Assembly: GCF_010686685.1 (NCBI RefSeq)
Contig: NZ_JAAGWD010000001.1
Span: 806,001 to 870,000, forward strand
Origin: Pontibacter burrus
Lineage (GTDB): Bacteria; Bacteroidota; Bacteroidia; Cytophagales; Hymenobacteraceae
DNA length: 64,000 nt
Direction of reading: 5' to 3'
Below are positions 52,300-60,121 of the stretch, piece by piece; the stretch's first letter is position 1; every line of letters starts with the position of its first letter. The notes under the pieces were generated by a model, which was not told the origin of the DNA, made no database searches, and saw only the letters and a program-made list of their open reading frames with translations. The position numbers and the translations under genes were made by a program.

Positions 52300-53388
52300 T
52301 TAGCCCTTGTTCTGCTTTTTCTCGTTGCGTTCCTCGCCTTTCTCCAATCCCTCCTGTATCAGTTCATTTGCTTCCTGGTAATCTTCGGCATCTGCTACCG
52401 GTACATCTTGTTCGTCTTCCCGCTCCGGCTCATAGTTCAGCGAGATAATGATGGGCAGGTGATCTGAACCAAACTTATCGAGCAGGCGCAAACCCAGTAA
52501 CCGGAAAGACGGATCATAAAAAACATGATCGAGGGGATAGCGGAACAAGGGTACAAAGGCATTGTAGGTGTTATAAAAACCGCGCCCAACGCGTGGGTCA
52601 AGCAGGCCGCTTATCTGCTTAAAGAGCTTTGTCGTTCTGGACCAGGCAACATCGTTCAGGTCGCCGGCTACAATGCTGGGGCGCCCGGTTTTCTTTACCA
52701 TTTTGGCTACCAGCAGCAGCTCTGCCTCGCGTGTTTCTGTATCTTTCAGCAGGCGTGGTGGCTGGGGGTGTACTGTGTAAAGCTCAAACCTTTTTCCTCC
52801 GGGCAGCTCTACCTGTGTGTAAAACGACGGAATTTTATCTTCCACCAGAAACCTTACTTCGCTGCCGGTTAACTTAAGTTTGCTGTACAGCATCATGCCA
52901 TACGTATTGTCAAGCGGCTTCTTAATGTGGTATGGGAAGCGGGTATCAAACTCTTTGCGTACATTCTGATGCCAGGCTTCATCCGGCTCGTTCATCACCA
53001 GTATATCGGGGTCTTCTTGCAGTACCAGTTCCATAAACGCCTGATACTTTTTGTTAACCATACGCACATTCGCAATCATCATGGTAAAGGCGTTGGCTGG
53101 CTGCTGTTTTTCGGTGCGCAGTGCTTCTACTTTGGCAAGTGGCGTAAAATGATAAATATACCGCACCTGATTCAGAATGGCTATAATCCATAGTGCCAGC
53201 ATAGCAATTTCGGTAATGGTCCATTGCGAATACTGTAAGCAGTAAGCTGCCGTAACAATAGTTAATAGTACAGCCACGTGCAGCCTCGGAAAGTCCAGCA
53301 CGCGTACCCACCACCAGGGCACTTTAAGGAATGGCAGAAAGGAAAAAAGTGTGAACAGGAATCCAAGAATGACAAGGGTAGTTTCCAT
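52300..53388 (-). CDS. Membrane-anchored endonuclease/exonuclease/phosphatase (EEP) family protein
   Basis: A 362-residue protein. Two or three N-terminal transmembrane helices (about 3-20, 35-52, 57-75) precede an EEP domain: MIANVRMVNKKY (metal-binding Asn), DILVMNEPDE (catalytic Glu), YTVHPQPP, VAGDLNDVAWS (Asp/Asn) and the final GSDHLPII (catalytic Asp-His). Substrate may be nucleic acid, phosphoinositide-like or another phosphodiester; the active site probably faces the periplasm. The C-terminal tail is acidic, then Lys-rich. It stands alone. Confidence 0.85.
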   Translation of the reverse strand: METTLVILGFLFTLFSFLPFLKVPWWWVRVLDFPRLHVAVLLTIVTAAYCLQYSQWTITEIAMLALWIIAILNQVRYIYHFTPLAKVEALRTEKQQPANAFTMMIANVRMVNKKYQAFMELVLQEDPDILVMNEPDEAWHQNVRKEFDTRFPYHIKKPLDNTYGMMLYSKLKLTGSEVRFLVEDKIPSFYTQVELPGGKRFELYTVHPQPPRLLKDTETREAELLLVAKMVKKTGRPSIVAGDLNDVAWSRTTKLFKQISGLLDPRVGRGFYNTYNAFVPLFRYPLDHVFYDPSFRLLGLRLLDKFGSDHLPIIISLNYEPEREDEQDVPVADAEDYQEANELIQEGLEKGEERNEKKQNKG

Positions 53389-53542
53389 GCTTCGTTGTAG
53401 GACCAGATATTAGGTATATGTATGAGGTTCAATTTGCAATACCTATACTACGCAGTAACTATAAATCCGGACAAGCTAAAAGAAAAAGCCCGCAGCGCGT
53501 GTGTAAATTGCGTTGCGGGCTTTGCCGGATATGACTATAATC

Positions 53543-54013
53543 TTACTTTTTGGCTACTCTCACCCCAATGGCCTTTATGTTCGGCAGCGGGTCGCGGCGC
53601 ATGTACTGTGTGATTTTAATTTTATACTTACCTGCCTCCGGGAAGGTCACATTGTCGAGTATAAGTTGCTGCATGTCAAAGGTGTCGGAAGAGCCTTTGC
53701 CCTGTGGTTTTCCGGTTTTAGGATCCATTAGCAGTACCTCATGCAGTTCCTGTGATATCTCCTTTCCGTCGGGACCGGTGAGCTCATGCTGCAGGTACAG
53801 GTTATAAAAAGCATACTCCAGGTCGTAGCGCACATTCACATAAATGGCATACTGCTGGTTGGGCTCTGTAATCTCAAACTCGAACACGGGTGCGTTGTCT
53901 ATCGCCCAGCTGTTATCGGGCATATCTACGTTTTGTTCATACACACGTGCCGGGTCGCAGGATGTGAGCAACAGCAGCATTGCTGCTGCCCAGCATATCA
54001 GGTTCTTATGCAT
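53543..54013 (-). CDS. gldH: Gliding motility lipoprotein GldH
   Basis: The start at 54013 (MHKNLICW) gives 156 residues with a lipoprotein signal ending LLLLTSC (Cys19). The frame is open further upstream, but that part lies inside the RicT gene and is Lys/Arg-rich noise. The mature sequence VYEQNVDMPDNSWAIDNAP, the FEITEPNQQYAIYVNVRY block and the C-terminal MRRDPLPNIKAIGVRV are typical of GldH, needed for gliding and found in bacteria with type IX secretion. Its start overlaps the end of ricT by 8 bases, the usual arrangement in Bacteroidota. Confidence 0.88.
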   Translation of the reverse strand: MHKNLICWAAAMLLLLTSCDPARVYEQNVDMPDNSWAIDNAPVFEFEITEPNQQYAIYVNVRYDLEYAFYNLYLQHELTGPDGKEISQELHEVLLMDPKTGKPQGKGSSDTFDMQQLILDNVTFPEAGKYKIKITQYMRRDPLPNIKAIGVRVAKK

Positions 54014-55508
54014 CGGTGCCAGGTTTATTCTGATCCGGTTTTCTATTTCGGAACGGTTTGCGTGATCGTTGTTTTTTAGGTTGCTGTGGTTGCTGTCCAT
54101 CCGGGCCTGGTTGCGCCTGTGCTGCCGGAGCAGGTCTGTTGCCACCTTCGCGCGGCGCTCTAGGTTCGCGGTTGCCACGGTTCTGACCCTGCTCACCACG
54201 TTCTCTGCTTCCATCGCGTTCCCGGTTGTTGTCCCGTTCACGGTTATCGCGGCCACGGTTGCGGTTGGCTGGCTTCTGTCGTTTCTGTCGAGGCTCACCT
54301 TCGCGCTGGTCTTGGGCAGGCTGCTGTTTCTTTTCTTTAACCTGTGCGGCGGGGGCATCTGCAGACGCTACGGCATCCGTATCTTTTTTCTTTTTCTTCT
54401 TCTTTTTCTTCTTCGACTTATACTTGTCGTCGAGGCGCTCCAGGCTACCTTCTACCTGTGCAACAAACTCGTTGTGTTTTGGTTCTTCTTCAACCTCCAC
54501 TACCAGCGAGTCTACCGCAATGCCTTTGGCGTTTTGCTCCAGAATTTCCTGCACGCGCTCTACCGGCACCGGGTACCAGTTGTTGTCGCCTTTAAAGCCA
54601 AACCACATCATCTTTTTAAAGATGTCGGTTTTCTGCAGAAAAGCGTCTCCGTTCTTGGTCTGTAGCGGGCGGTTTACGGTTGGGATGTCCTTAAGCGCCT
54701 CCATGTACGTTTCCAACTCATAATTCAGGCAGCACTTCAGGCGGCCGCACTGCCCCGAAAGCTTACTTGGGTTGAGCGAAAGGTTCTGGTAACGCGCTGC
54801 TGTAGTTGAAACACTTTTAAAATCGGTGAGCCAGGTAGAGCAGCATAGTTCACGACCGCATGAGCCGATGCCACCTAAGCGGCCAGCTTCGTGGCGCAGG
54901 CTTATCTGGCGCATCTCAATACGTACTTTAAACTCTTCAGCCAGCTTCTTAATCAGGTCACGGAAGTCTACGCGGTCATCGGCAGAGTAATAGAAGGTAG
55001 CTTTGCTTTTATCAGCCTGGTATTCTACATCCGAGAGCTTCATTCTTAAGCCAAGTTGCTGAATGATCTCGCGCGATCGGTACATGGCGCCGCTTTCCAG
55101 GTCACGAACTTCGTTAAACCTGGCCATGTCCTGCTCGGTAGCGATGCGGTAGATGCTGCGGATTTCCTCGTTGTTCTCCACTTTTTTCTTCAGCATCTGC
55201 AGGCGCACGAGTTCACCTTTCAGCGAAACAAAGCCTACATGGTGGCCGTTGGGCACATCTACAATTACAGCGTCGCCGGTTGTCAGGTCTAACCGGTTAA
55301 TATTGCGATAGAAGTCCTTGCGGCCTCCTTTAAATCTTACTTCTACAATGTCGAACTCCTCAAACGATACAGGTATTTCCATATCGCTGAGCCAGTCGAA
55401 GACATTTAAACGGTTACAGCCTCCTGTGCTGCAGCCGCCGTTGCTTTTGCAGCCACCTGGTTTGGTGCTAGTGCCGCATCCGCCACTGGAACATGAATTA
55501 CAACCCAC
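54006..55508 (-). CDS. ricT: RicT/YaaT-type PSP1-domain protein with RG-rich tail
   Basis: A 500-residue protein. The PSP1 domain spans about 45-300 with conserved Cys motifs (GIGSCGRELCCSTWL; SGQCGRLKCCLNYE). In Bacillus, RicT works with RicA and RicF in an iron-sulfur complex that affects RNA processing; the partners are not here. The N-terminal 32 residues are Cys/Gly-rich (8 Cys). After ~370 the sequence is disordered: a run of 10 Lys near 375, then Arg/Gly/Asn/Pro-rich (RNRGRDNRERDNNRERDGSR). The start is GTG, fixed by AAAGGAG 7 bases upstream. A TATATTTG -7 box lies at 55563-55570. Confidence 0.85.
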   Translation of the reverse strand: MGCNSCSSGGCGTSTKPGGCKSNGGCSTGGCNRLNVFDWLSDMEIPVSFEEFDIVEVRFKGGRKDFYRNINRLDLTTGDAVIVDVPNGHHVGFVSLKGELVRLQMLKKKVENNEEIRSIYRIATEQDMARFNEVRDLESGAMYRSREIIQQLGLRMKLSDVEYQADKSKATFYYSADDRVDFRDLIKKLAEEFKVRIEMRQISLRHEAGRLGGIGSCGRELCCSTWLTDFKSVSTTAARYQNLSLNPSKLSGQCGRLKCCLNYELETYMEALKDIPTVNRPLQTKNGDAFLQKTDIFKKMMWFGFKGDNNWYPVPVERVQEILEQNAKGIAVDSLVVEVEEEPKHNEFVAQVEGSLERLDDKYKSKKKKKKKKKKDTDAVASADAPAAQVKEKKQQPAQDQREGEPRQKRQKPANRNRGRDNRERDNNRERDGSRERGEQGQNRGNREPRAPREGGNRPAPAAQAQPGPDGQQPQQPKKQRSRKPFRNRKPDQNKPGTDA

Positions 55509-55562
55509 TTTTAATCTCCTTTATATAGCTATGAATTCTTGTTTTCTTAATCTGATAAGTAA

Positions 55563-55570
55563 CAAATATA
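55563..55570 (-). promoter_or_regulatory. Candidate -7 box for ricT
   Basis: On the minus strand TATATTTG fits TAnnTTTG; it is 55 bases before the GTG start. A TTG upstream has too short a spacing to be convincing. Confidence 0.4.
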
Positions 55571-55698
55571 CTAATTTTTTGTGCCAATGGTGTCGCACAG
55601 GTTTAAATGTACAGCTTAGGAGCCAACTGCGCCCCATATGCACTGCAAAAAATTATGTTGTATGCAAGATGCTGGGATTTAAACTATAATTTTAAGCA

Positions 55699-57117
55699 AT
55701 GCTTCGCAAATTATTTACACATGCGGTAATTTATGGATTGGCTGCACAGGCGCCCCGGCTTGCCGGTGTGTTTACGTTACCTATAATTACCCGTTACCTT
55801 ACTTCCGCCGACTATGGCGTGGCAGGTGTGGTAATGGCTTATGTGTCAGTGTTTACGATGCTGCAGAGTTTGGGGGTAAATGTGGTGCTGGTGAATAGCT
55901 ATGCCAGGCACCCGGAGCGTTTTGGATGGATATGGCGGCAACTCAACGGTTTTATTTCGGTTTGGTCGTTGGTGTATGGCCTGCTGGTTATAGTTAGCTT
56001 GTACTTTCTGGTACCCGCCGAGGCCGACGCGCACCGCTTGGAAATAGCCTTGCTTTGCGGTGTGCCTATCATGCTGTTCCAAATGACGGAAACACAGAGT
56101 ACAATCTACTGGCAACTGGCACAACGCCCGGTGCCGCTGGCTATCCGTTCTTTTATAGTTGGCGCCCTGATTGTAGCGCTCAATGTTTATACCATCGCTT
56201 ACCTCGGACTTGCTTACAGAGGCTGGTTTTACGCTACTTTTATTGCTACCGCAGTAGGTTTTATTCTGAACGGACATCACCTGTATTTCAGGCTTAAACT
56301 ATGGCCTATCTTCAGGTTTAAGTGGCAACGGATCAGGCATTCGCTTCGGGTATCGTTGCCGGTTGTGCCGCACAACATGGCGCTTTTTATGATGGATACC
56401 TCTGACAGGCTGGTGCTGGATGTGTTGCGTGTGCCCATACAACGAATCGGTTTATACAATTTGGCTGCCAGTTTTGGGGGTTATTTTATGCTGGCAACCA
56501 GCGCCGTTATGCAGGCAGCCTCACCGTTTTACATGAAGTACCTGGCACAGGAGCGGACTTATGAAGCTGCACTGCAGGTTCGTAGGCTGACTTTTTTACT
56601 GCAGGTGCTTTTTTTGTTTGCTACTACCCTGGGCTCGCTCTGGATGCGGGAGGTTTTTTTGTTGCTGATAAAGAACGAAACCCTGCAACAGGCATATCCT
56701 TTGGCTATAGTTATGCTGATGGCATGCAACTACAGGCCCATGTACATAGCCGTGATCAATACGCTGACCTACCGCGAACAAACAGATAAACTATGGCAGA
56801 TCTCGGTGGTGGCAGGAGTAGGTAACGTAGTACTTAACTTTATTTTTGTGCCGATCTTTGGCTACCAGGCCGCAGCTTATACCACGTTTGCTTCGCTTAT
56901 GTACATGGGCTATGCCGGATTTTACATGAAAGCCTACCGTAGCACTTCTCTTGTGCCTTATTACCCGATTGCGTGGTTACTGCTCACCATTTTGCTGCTT
57001 GTAGCAGTATACAGTCTGGCTACAATTGCAATAGGGGTTAAAGTTATAGTTACTATTGTGGCATGTGTTGGTGCGCTGGCAACAGCAGTAGCCTATCGGG
57101 GTAAACTGGAACTATAA
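55699..57117 (+). CDS. Polysaccharide flippase (MOP superfamily, Wzx-like)
   Basis: A 472-residue protein with about 12-14 hydrophobic segments throughout and the opening RLAGVFTLPIITRYLTSADYGVAGVVM, the usual first helix pair of Wzx/MATE-type exporters. It would move lipid-linked saccharides across the inner membrane. No glycosyltransferases lie nearby in the window, so substrate is unknown. It is divergent from ricT and followed by a GNAT gene 79 bases on. Confidence 0.88.
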   Translation: MLRKLFTHAVIYGLAAQAPRLAGVFTLPIITRYLTSADYGVAGVVMAYVSVFTMLQSLGVNVVLVNSYARHPERFGWIWRQLNGFISVWSLVYGLLVIVSLYFLVPAEADAHRLEIALLCGVPIMLFQMTETQSTIYWQLAQRPVPLAIRSFIVGALIVALNVYTIAYLGLAYRGWFYATFIATAVGFILNGHHLYFRLKLWPIFRFKWQRIRHSLRVSLPVVPHNMALFMMDTSDRLVLDVLRVPIQRIGLYNLAASFGGYFMLATSAVMQAASPFYMKYLAQERTYEAALQVRRLTFLLQVLFLFATTLGSLWMREVFLLLIKNETLQQAYPLAIVMLMACNYRPMYIAVINTLTYREQTDKLWQISVVAGVGNVVLNFIFVPIFGYQAAAYTTFASLMYMGYAGFYMKAYRSTSLVPYYPIAWLLLTILLLVAVYSLATIAIGVKVIVTIVACVGALATAVAYRGKLEL

Positions 57118-57196
57118 ACTGCGTATCTGGTGGACAACGTTGCGATTACCTGCAATACCCCATAATTTTACAGCTTGCCCTTAAAACTATAAAACT

Positions 57197-58072
57197 ATGA
57201 AAGATAGCCCCTATACCATCAGCTTTCTGCGCGCGCAGGATATGCCTGAAGTGCACCAGACGTTTCTGAAAGCATTTGCTGATTATTTTGTGCCAATACA
57301 GCTAACGGAAGAGCAATTTTACACCAAGCTGAAACGCGAAAGCATTGAACCAACCTTTTGTGTGGGCGCATACGAAGGTGCAAACCTGGTCGGGTTTATA
57401 CTCACAGGTATTGGCAACTATAACCAAAAACCGACCGGATATAATGCAGGTACAGGTGTAGTTCCGGAACACAGAGGCCATGGCCTTACCAAAAAGATGT
57501 ACGATCACCTGCTAATAAAACTTAAGCAGAGTGGCATGGAGCAGTGTCTGCTGGAGGTAATACAGGAGAATACGCCGGCGCTCAAATCCTATGAAGCCAT
57601 TGGCCTGAAGATTACCCGTTCGCTGGATTGTTTCAGGGCGAAGAAAGATGATTTACTGCTTAATGTATCGCTGCCAGAAAATATTAAGATTGCGCAGGTT
57701 TCTAAACCCGACTGGGTCAACTATAGCCATTTCTGTGATGTGGCACCCACCTGGCAGAATACCTCTGGCGCCATAGTCCGCAGCCCTGATGAGAAGGTCG
57801 TTTTAGAAGCCCGTGATGCAGGTGATGAACTGGTTGGGTACGCTGCATTTTTCCCGAAGACCGGAGCCATTGCACAATTCGCTGTAGTGCCTGCTTTCCG
57901 GGGCGAAGGAATTGGGAAAGCCTTGCTTAAGGAAGTTAAGAACTTAACTATAGCTCCGGCCTTAATGCTGCTGAATGTAGATACTGAAGCAGTTGCTTTC
58001 ATCTCATTCCTGAAACGTCGTAATTTCACCCGCTTTTTAGGCCAGTTTGAGATGATCATGGCACTGGAATAG
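57197..58072 (+). CDS. Two-domain GNAT N-acetyltransferase
   Basis: A 291-residue protein with two GNAT folds. The N-terminal copy has VVPEHRGHGLTKKMYDHL (88-105); the C-terminal copy has FAVVPAFRGEGIGKALLKEV (233-252). Both acetyl-CoA loops are intact. The central part is the linker, and the substrate is unknown. An AACTATAAAACT motif precedes the start. Confidence 0.83.
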   Translation: MKDSPYTISFLRAQDMPEVHQTFLKAFADYFVPIQLTEEQFYTKLKRESIEPTFCVGAYEGANLVGFILTGIGNYNQKPTGYNAGTGVVPEHRGHGLTKKMYDHLLIKLKQSGMEQCLLEVIQENTPALKSYEAIGLKITRSLDCFRAKKDDLLLNVSLPENIKIAQVSKPDWVNYSHFCDVAPTWQNTSGAIVRSPDEKVVLEARDAGDELVGYAAFFPKTGAIAQFAVVPAFRGEGIGKALLKEVKNLTIAPALMLLNVDTEAVAFISFLKRRNFTRFLGQFEMIMALE

Positions 58073-58171
58073 AATATTGGCTGTGTGAACCGTGGATTAA
58101 TGTGGATTTGATGGGTTTTGGGATTGGGTTGTTTACTATAGTTAGGAGCTACAGTTCTATAGTTGCCATTG

Positions 58172-58214
58172 GTCCAACCACCCCTTTATCCCCTCCTTGT
58201 CTAAGGCGGGGAGT
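58172..58214 (-). repeat. C-rich/G-rich hairpin repeat, copy 8
   Basis: On the minus strand CTCCCC...GGAGGGG followed by ATAAAGGGGTGGTTGG; closest to copy 1 at 4066, sharing the GGTCCAACCACCCCT edge. Confidence 0.8.
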
Positions 58215-58260
58215 TGTTCCTACTATAGTTTATTTTATCGTTCTATAGTTGACATTTAAC

Positions 58261-58287
58261 ACCCCTATGGTCCCCTCAAGGGGACAC
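58261..58287 (-). repeat. C-rich/G-rich hairpin repeat, divergent copy 9
   Basis: GTCCCC-TCAA-GGGGAC hairpin flanked by ACCCCTATG; a shortened member. Confidence 0.55.
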
Positions 58288-58330
58288 TTACGTTTTCGCT
58301 AAAGTTGCAGCTATAGTTCTATAGTTAGCA

Positions 58331-58363
58331 TTAACCCACCCCTACCCCTCCCAAGAGGGGAAT
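58331..58363 (-). repeat. C-rich/G-rich hairpin repeat, copy 10
   Basis: On the minus strand TTCCCCTC-TT-GGGAGGGG then TAGGGGTGGGTTAA. Four G runs are present. Confidence 0.85.
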
Positions 58364-58393
58364 TTCTGTTCACTCTATAGTTTGGGCTATTCT

Positions 58394-58716
58394 GCTATAG
58401 TTGCAAACCACGGGCAGACAGGCGCAGCCTGCCCCGCTGAATTACCACCACGGAAAGGCGATGCAACTATAGCTACTCAAGCTATAAACGAACTATAGCT
58501 ATCGATTGATCACAGTCTTTGGGTTGAGCGCCTTTGACTTGTTGCGGTGCCGTCAGGCAACACGAGCGCAGCGAGGGTAGCAAGAAGGCAGCAGCGCGAT
58601 GCCCGAAGACGGGGCCCCGCGGCCGTGAGCGCAACAAAGCAACTATAGCACAGTAGGCCAGTAAAGCTCCCAGGATAGGAGGTAACTATAGAATAAGCTG
58701 CTTGTATCTAGTTGTA
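58394..58716 (+). repeat. Long dispersed repeat element, copy B
   Basis: Inverted partner of 4141-4475. Conserved blocks in order: GCAGCCTGCCCC, ACCACGGAAAGGC, a CTATAG-bearing segment, CAGTCTTTGGGTTGAGCGCC, a variable middle rich in CGCAGCGAG-like motifs, GCCGTGAGCGCA, CTCCCAGGATA, GCTGCTTGTA. No shared open frame was found. Confidence 0.8.
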
Positions 58717-58935
58717 ATGTTAGTTAGCTATAGAACGACAACCTCAACTATAGTTTGTAATAGATTTCTCACGATGTTCGAAATGACAGAACAGAAGTTA
58801 ACTATAGGATATCTAAGAACCTTCACAGCTACGCTGGCTCTCTTCGACTCTCGTCTTAAGAATGCTCGGGATGCCAAAAGAAAACTATAGTTAAATAACA
58901 AAGCAAGACTACATAAACATCAGCCTCTAAAACAT

Positions 58936-58943
58936 TACTTTTG
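58936..58943 (+). promoter_or_regulatory. Candidate -7 box for the SMR gene
   Basis: TACTTTTG fits TAnnTTTG exactly and ends 23 bases before the ATG. No clear -33 element. Confidence 0.45.
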
Positions 58944-58966
58944 CGTGAACTATAAACCTATCTGAA

Positions 58967-59293
58967 ATGGCGTGGATATACCTGATATTGGCTGGAATTT
59001 GTGAAATAGGCTGGGCTTTCGGACTAAAATACAGTGAAGGATTTACAAAGCCAGTAGTGAGCGTTGTAACCGTTGCCGTTATGATCCTGAGCTTCGTGCT
59101 GCTGGCGCAGGCCATGAAAGAGCTGCCACTGGGAACAGCTTACGGTATCTGGACTGGAATTGGAGCAGCCGGCACCGCAATTCTGGGTATTGTTTTCCTA
59201 AACGAACCACGCGATGCTATTCGTATCGTCTGCATTCTGATGATTATAGCTGGCGTGGTAGGACTTAAGATCTTTTCTGGGGAGACGAAATAG
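58967..59293 (+). CDS. SMR-family exporter, SugE/Gdx type
   Basis: A 108-residue protein with four transmembrane helices filling the chain. The essential Glu13 is in AGICEIGWAFGLKYSEGFT. The LGTAYGIWTGIGAAGTAILG block and the helix-4 start match the SugE/Gdx branch, whose characterised members export guanidinium rather than broad drug sets. SMR proteins work as antiparallel dimers. It is monocistronic. I saw no guanidine riboswitch in the leader. Confidence 0.88.
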   Translation: MAWIYLILAGICEIGWAFGLKYSEGFTKPVVSVVTVAVMILSFVLLAQAMKELPLGTAYGIWTGIGAAGTAILGIVFLNEPRDAIRIVCILMIIAGVVGLKIFSGETK

Positions 59294-60121
59294 TTACCAA
59301 CTGTAAACGTCGGCGCTGTTACGCGAGAATAAGTATAAACGGTTTTTGGTAGCCAGCGCTGTAGTGTATTTCTTCTCTTTTGGGAAAGATATGGTGCGCT
59401 GCTGTTGCTTATACAGGTTGTAAAAGTGCAGGTTGCCTTCTTTTACAAAGTATAGTTCATTGCCCAGAAAGCCCATAAACGGTACCTCGGTTAGCGGAAG
59501 CTTTTGTTTATAGTTGCCCAGGTTATCAAACACATAAATACCGCCGTTGTAGTCAAGCAGGTAAACCTGGTTCTGGTATTCGCGGATCATTCTCACATCA
59601 AACCGGTTTTGGTCAAGCACCAGGCTGAGCGGTGTATCGAACACTACTTTACGCATGCGCATGTCCAGTTTGCTCAGTGCAAAGTCAGTTTCATTAAACA
59701 GCCAGAAACTGTCGTCAGAAGCAAGTGCAGCGGCGCGTATTGTCTCGGCTATCCCAAATTCTGACAGGCTTGTGCTGCTAATAGGGCGCAGGAACCGGTC
59801 GAGTAGGAGCAGTTCCTGACGATCGGGTGTAAAGACAAGTACTTTAAGCGGGTTGCCGGCGTCTACAGTTGTGTTGCGGCTAAGTATGGTTTGCGGCGAG
59901 TAAACCGTAACCAGCCTGCCCAGCGAATCTAAATGCACCAGGTTACGGCGTGGGTTAAGCAGGTATACACTTCCGTTGCGGTCGGCAGAAATTGCGGTTG
60001 TAGAGCCAACAGGTATAGTTTGCAGAAACTGGGGTTGCCGCTCCTGAGCAAAACTACTGGCTATAGTTAGCAGTAGCAGACAAAATATCGCTATCGTTCT
60101 GTCAGGCTTCAAAATGCTCAA
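59294..60121 (-). CDS. Secreted beta-propeller-like protein
   Basis: A 275-residue protein with a signal peptide (cut after ASSFAQ). Six or so propeller-like units can be read: GSVYLLNPRRNLVHLDSLGRLV, QELLLLDRFLRPISS, DDSFWLFNETDFALSKLD, NQVYLLDYNGGIYVFDNLG, NELYFVKEGNLHFYNLY, NRLYLFSRNSADVYSW. No catalytic residues are apparent. Its start overlaps the end of the lpxH-like gene by 20 bases, so translation is coupled. Its role is unknown. Confidence 0.68.
   Translation of the reverse strand: MSILKPDRTIAIFCLLLLTIASSFAQERQPQFLQTIPVGSTTAISADRNGSVYLLNPRRNLVHLDSLGRLVTVYSPQTILSRNTTVDAGNPLKVLVFTPDRQELLLLDRFLRPISSTSLSEFGIAETIRAAALASDDSFWLFNETDFALSKLDMRMRKVVFDTPLSLVLDQNRFDVRMIREYQNQVYLLDYNGGIYVFDNLGNYKQKLPLTEVPFMGFLGNELYFVKEGNLHFYNLYKQQQRTISFPKEKKYTTALATKNRLYLFSRNSADVYSW

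Larger units (their letters stand above)
2003..58892. repeat. Iterated palindrome AACTATAGTT (family of sites)
   Basis: Exact 10-mers located by hand start at 2003, 4402, 9233, 13203, 21544, 24089, 26227, 28536, 30436, 32410, 33228, 35056, 35814, 37865, 45267, 45990, 46175, 47522, 58746 and 58883; the list is a minimum. Many more sites keep only the core CTATAG or a half-site such as AACTATA. They occur inside genes and between them. The entry marks the span of exact copies, not one continuous feature. Confidence 0.9.
58073..58966. other. Repeat-mosaic intergenic island
   Basis: 894 bases without a supported gene. It contains three C-rich/G-rich repeat copies (58172, 58261, 58331), the long element copy B, a GATTTCTCACGATGTTCGAAAT block (58767-58788, related to an inverted segment at 4004-4024), many CTATAG motifs including exact AACTATAGTT at 58746 and 58883, and the promoter of the SMR gene. 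Confidence 0.8.

Noticed and set aside
53543..54358. 271-codon version of the GldH frame
   Set aside because: The first 115 residues lie antiphase within ricT and are low-complexity basic sequence; a proper lipoprotein signal starts at 54013.
4066..58363. CRISPR array interpretation of the repeats
   Set aside because: The repeats are scattered over 54 kb with irregular spacing, no regular spacers and no cas genes.
58702..58890. 62-codon ORF before the SMR gene
   Set aside because: Made up of repeat fragments including the TTCTC/GAAATGAC block and CTATAG motifs; no codon signature.
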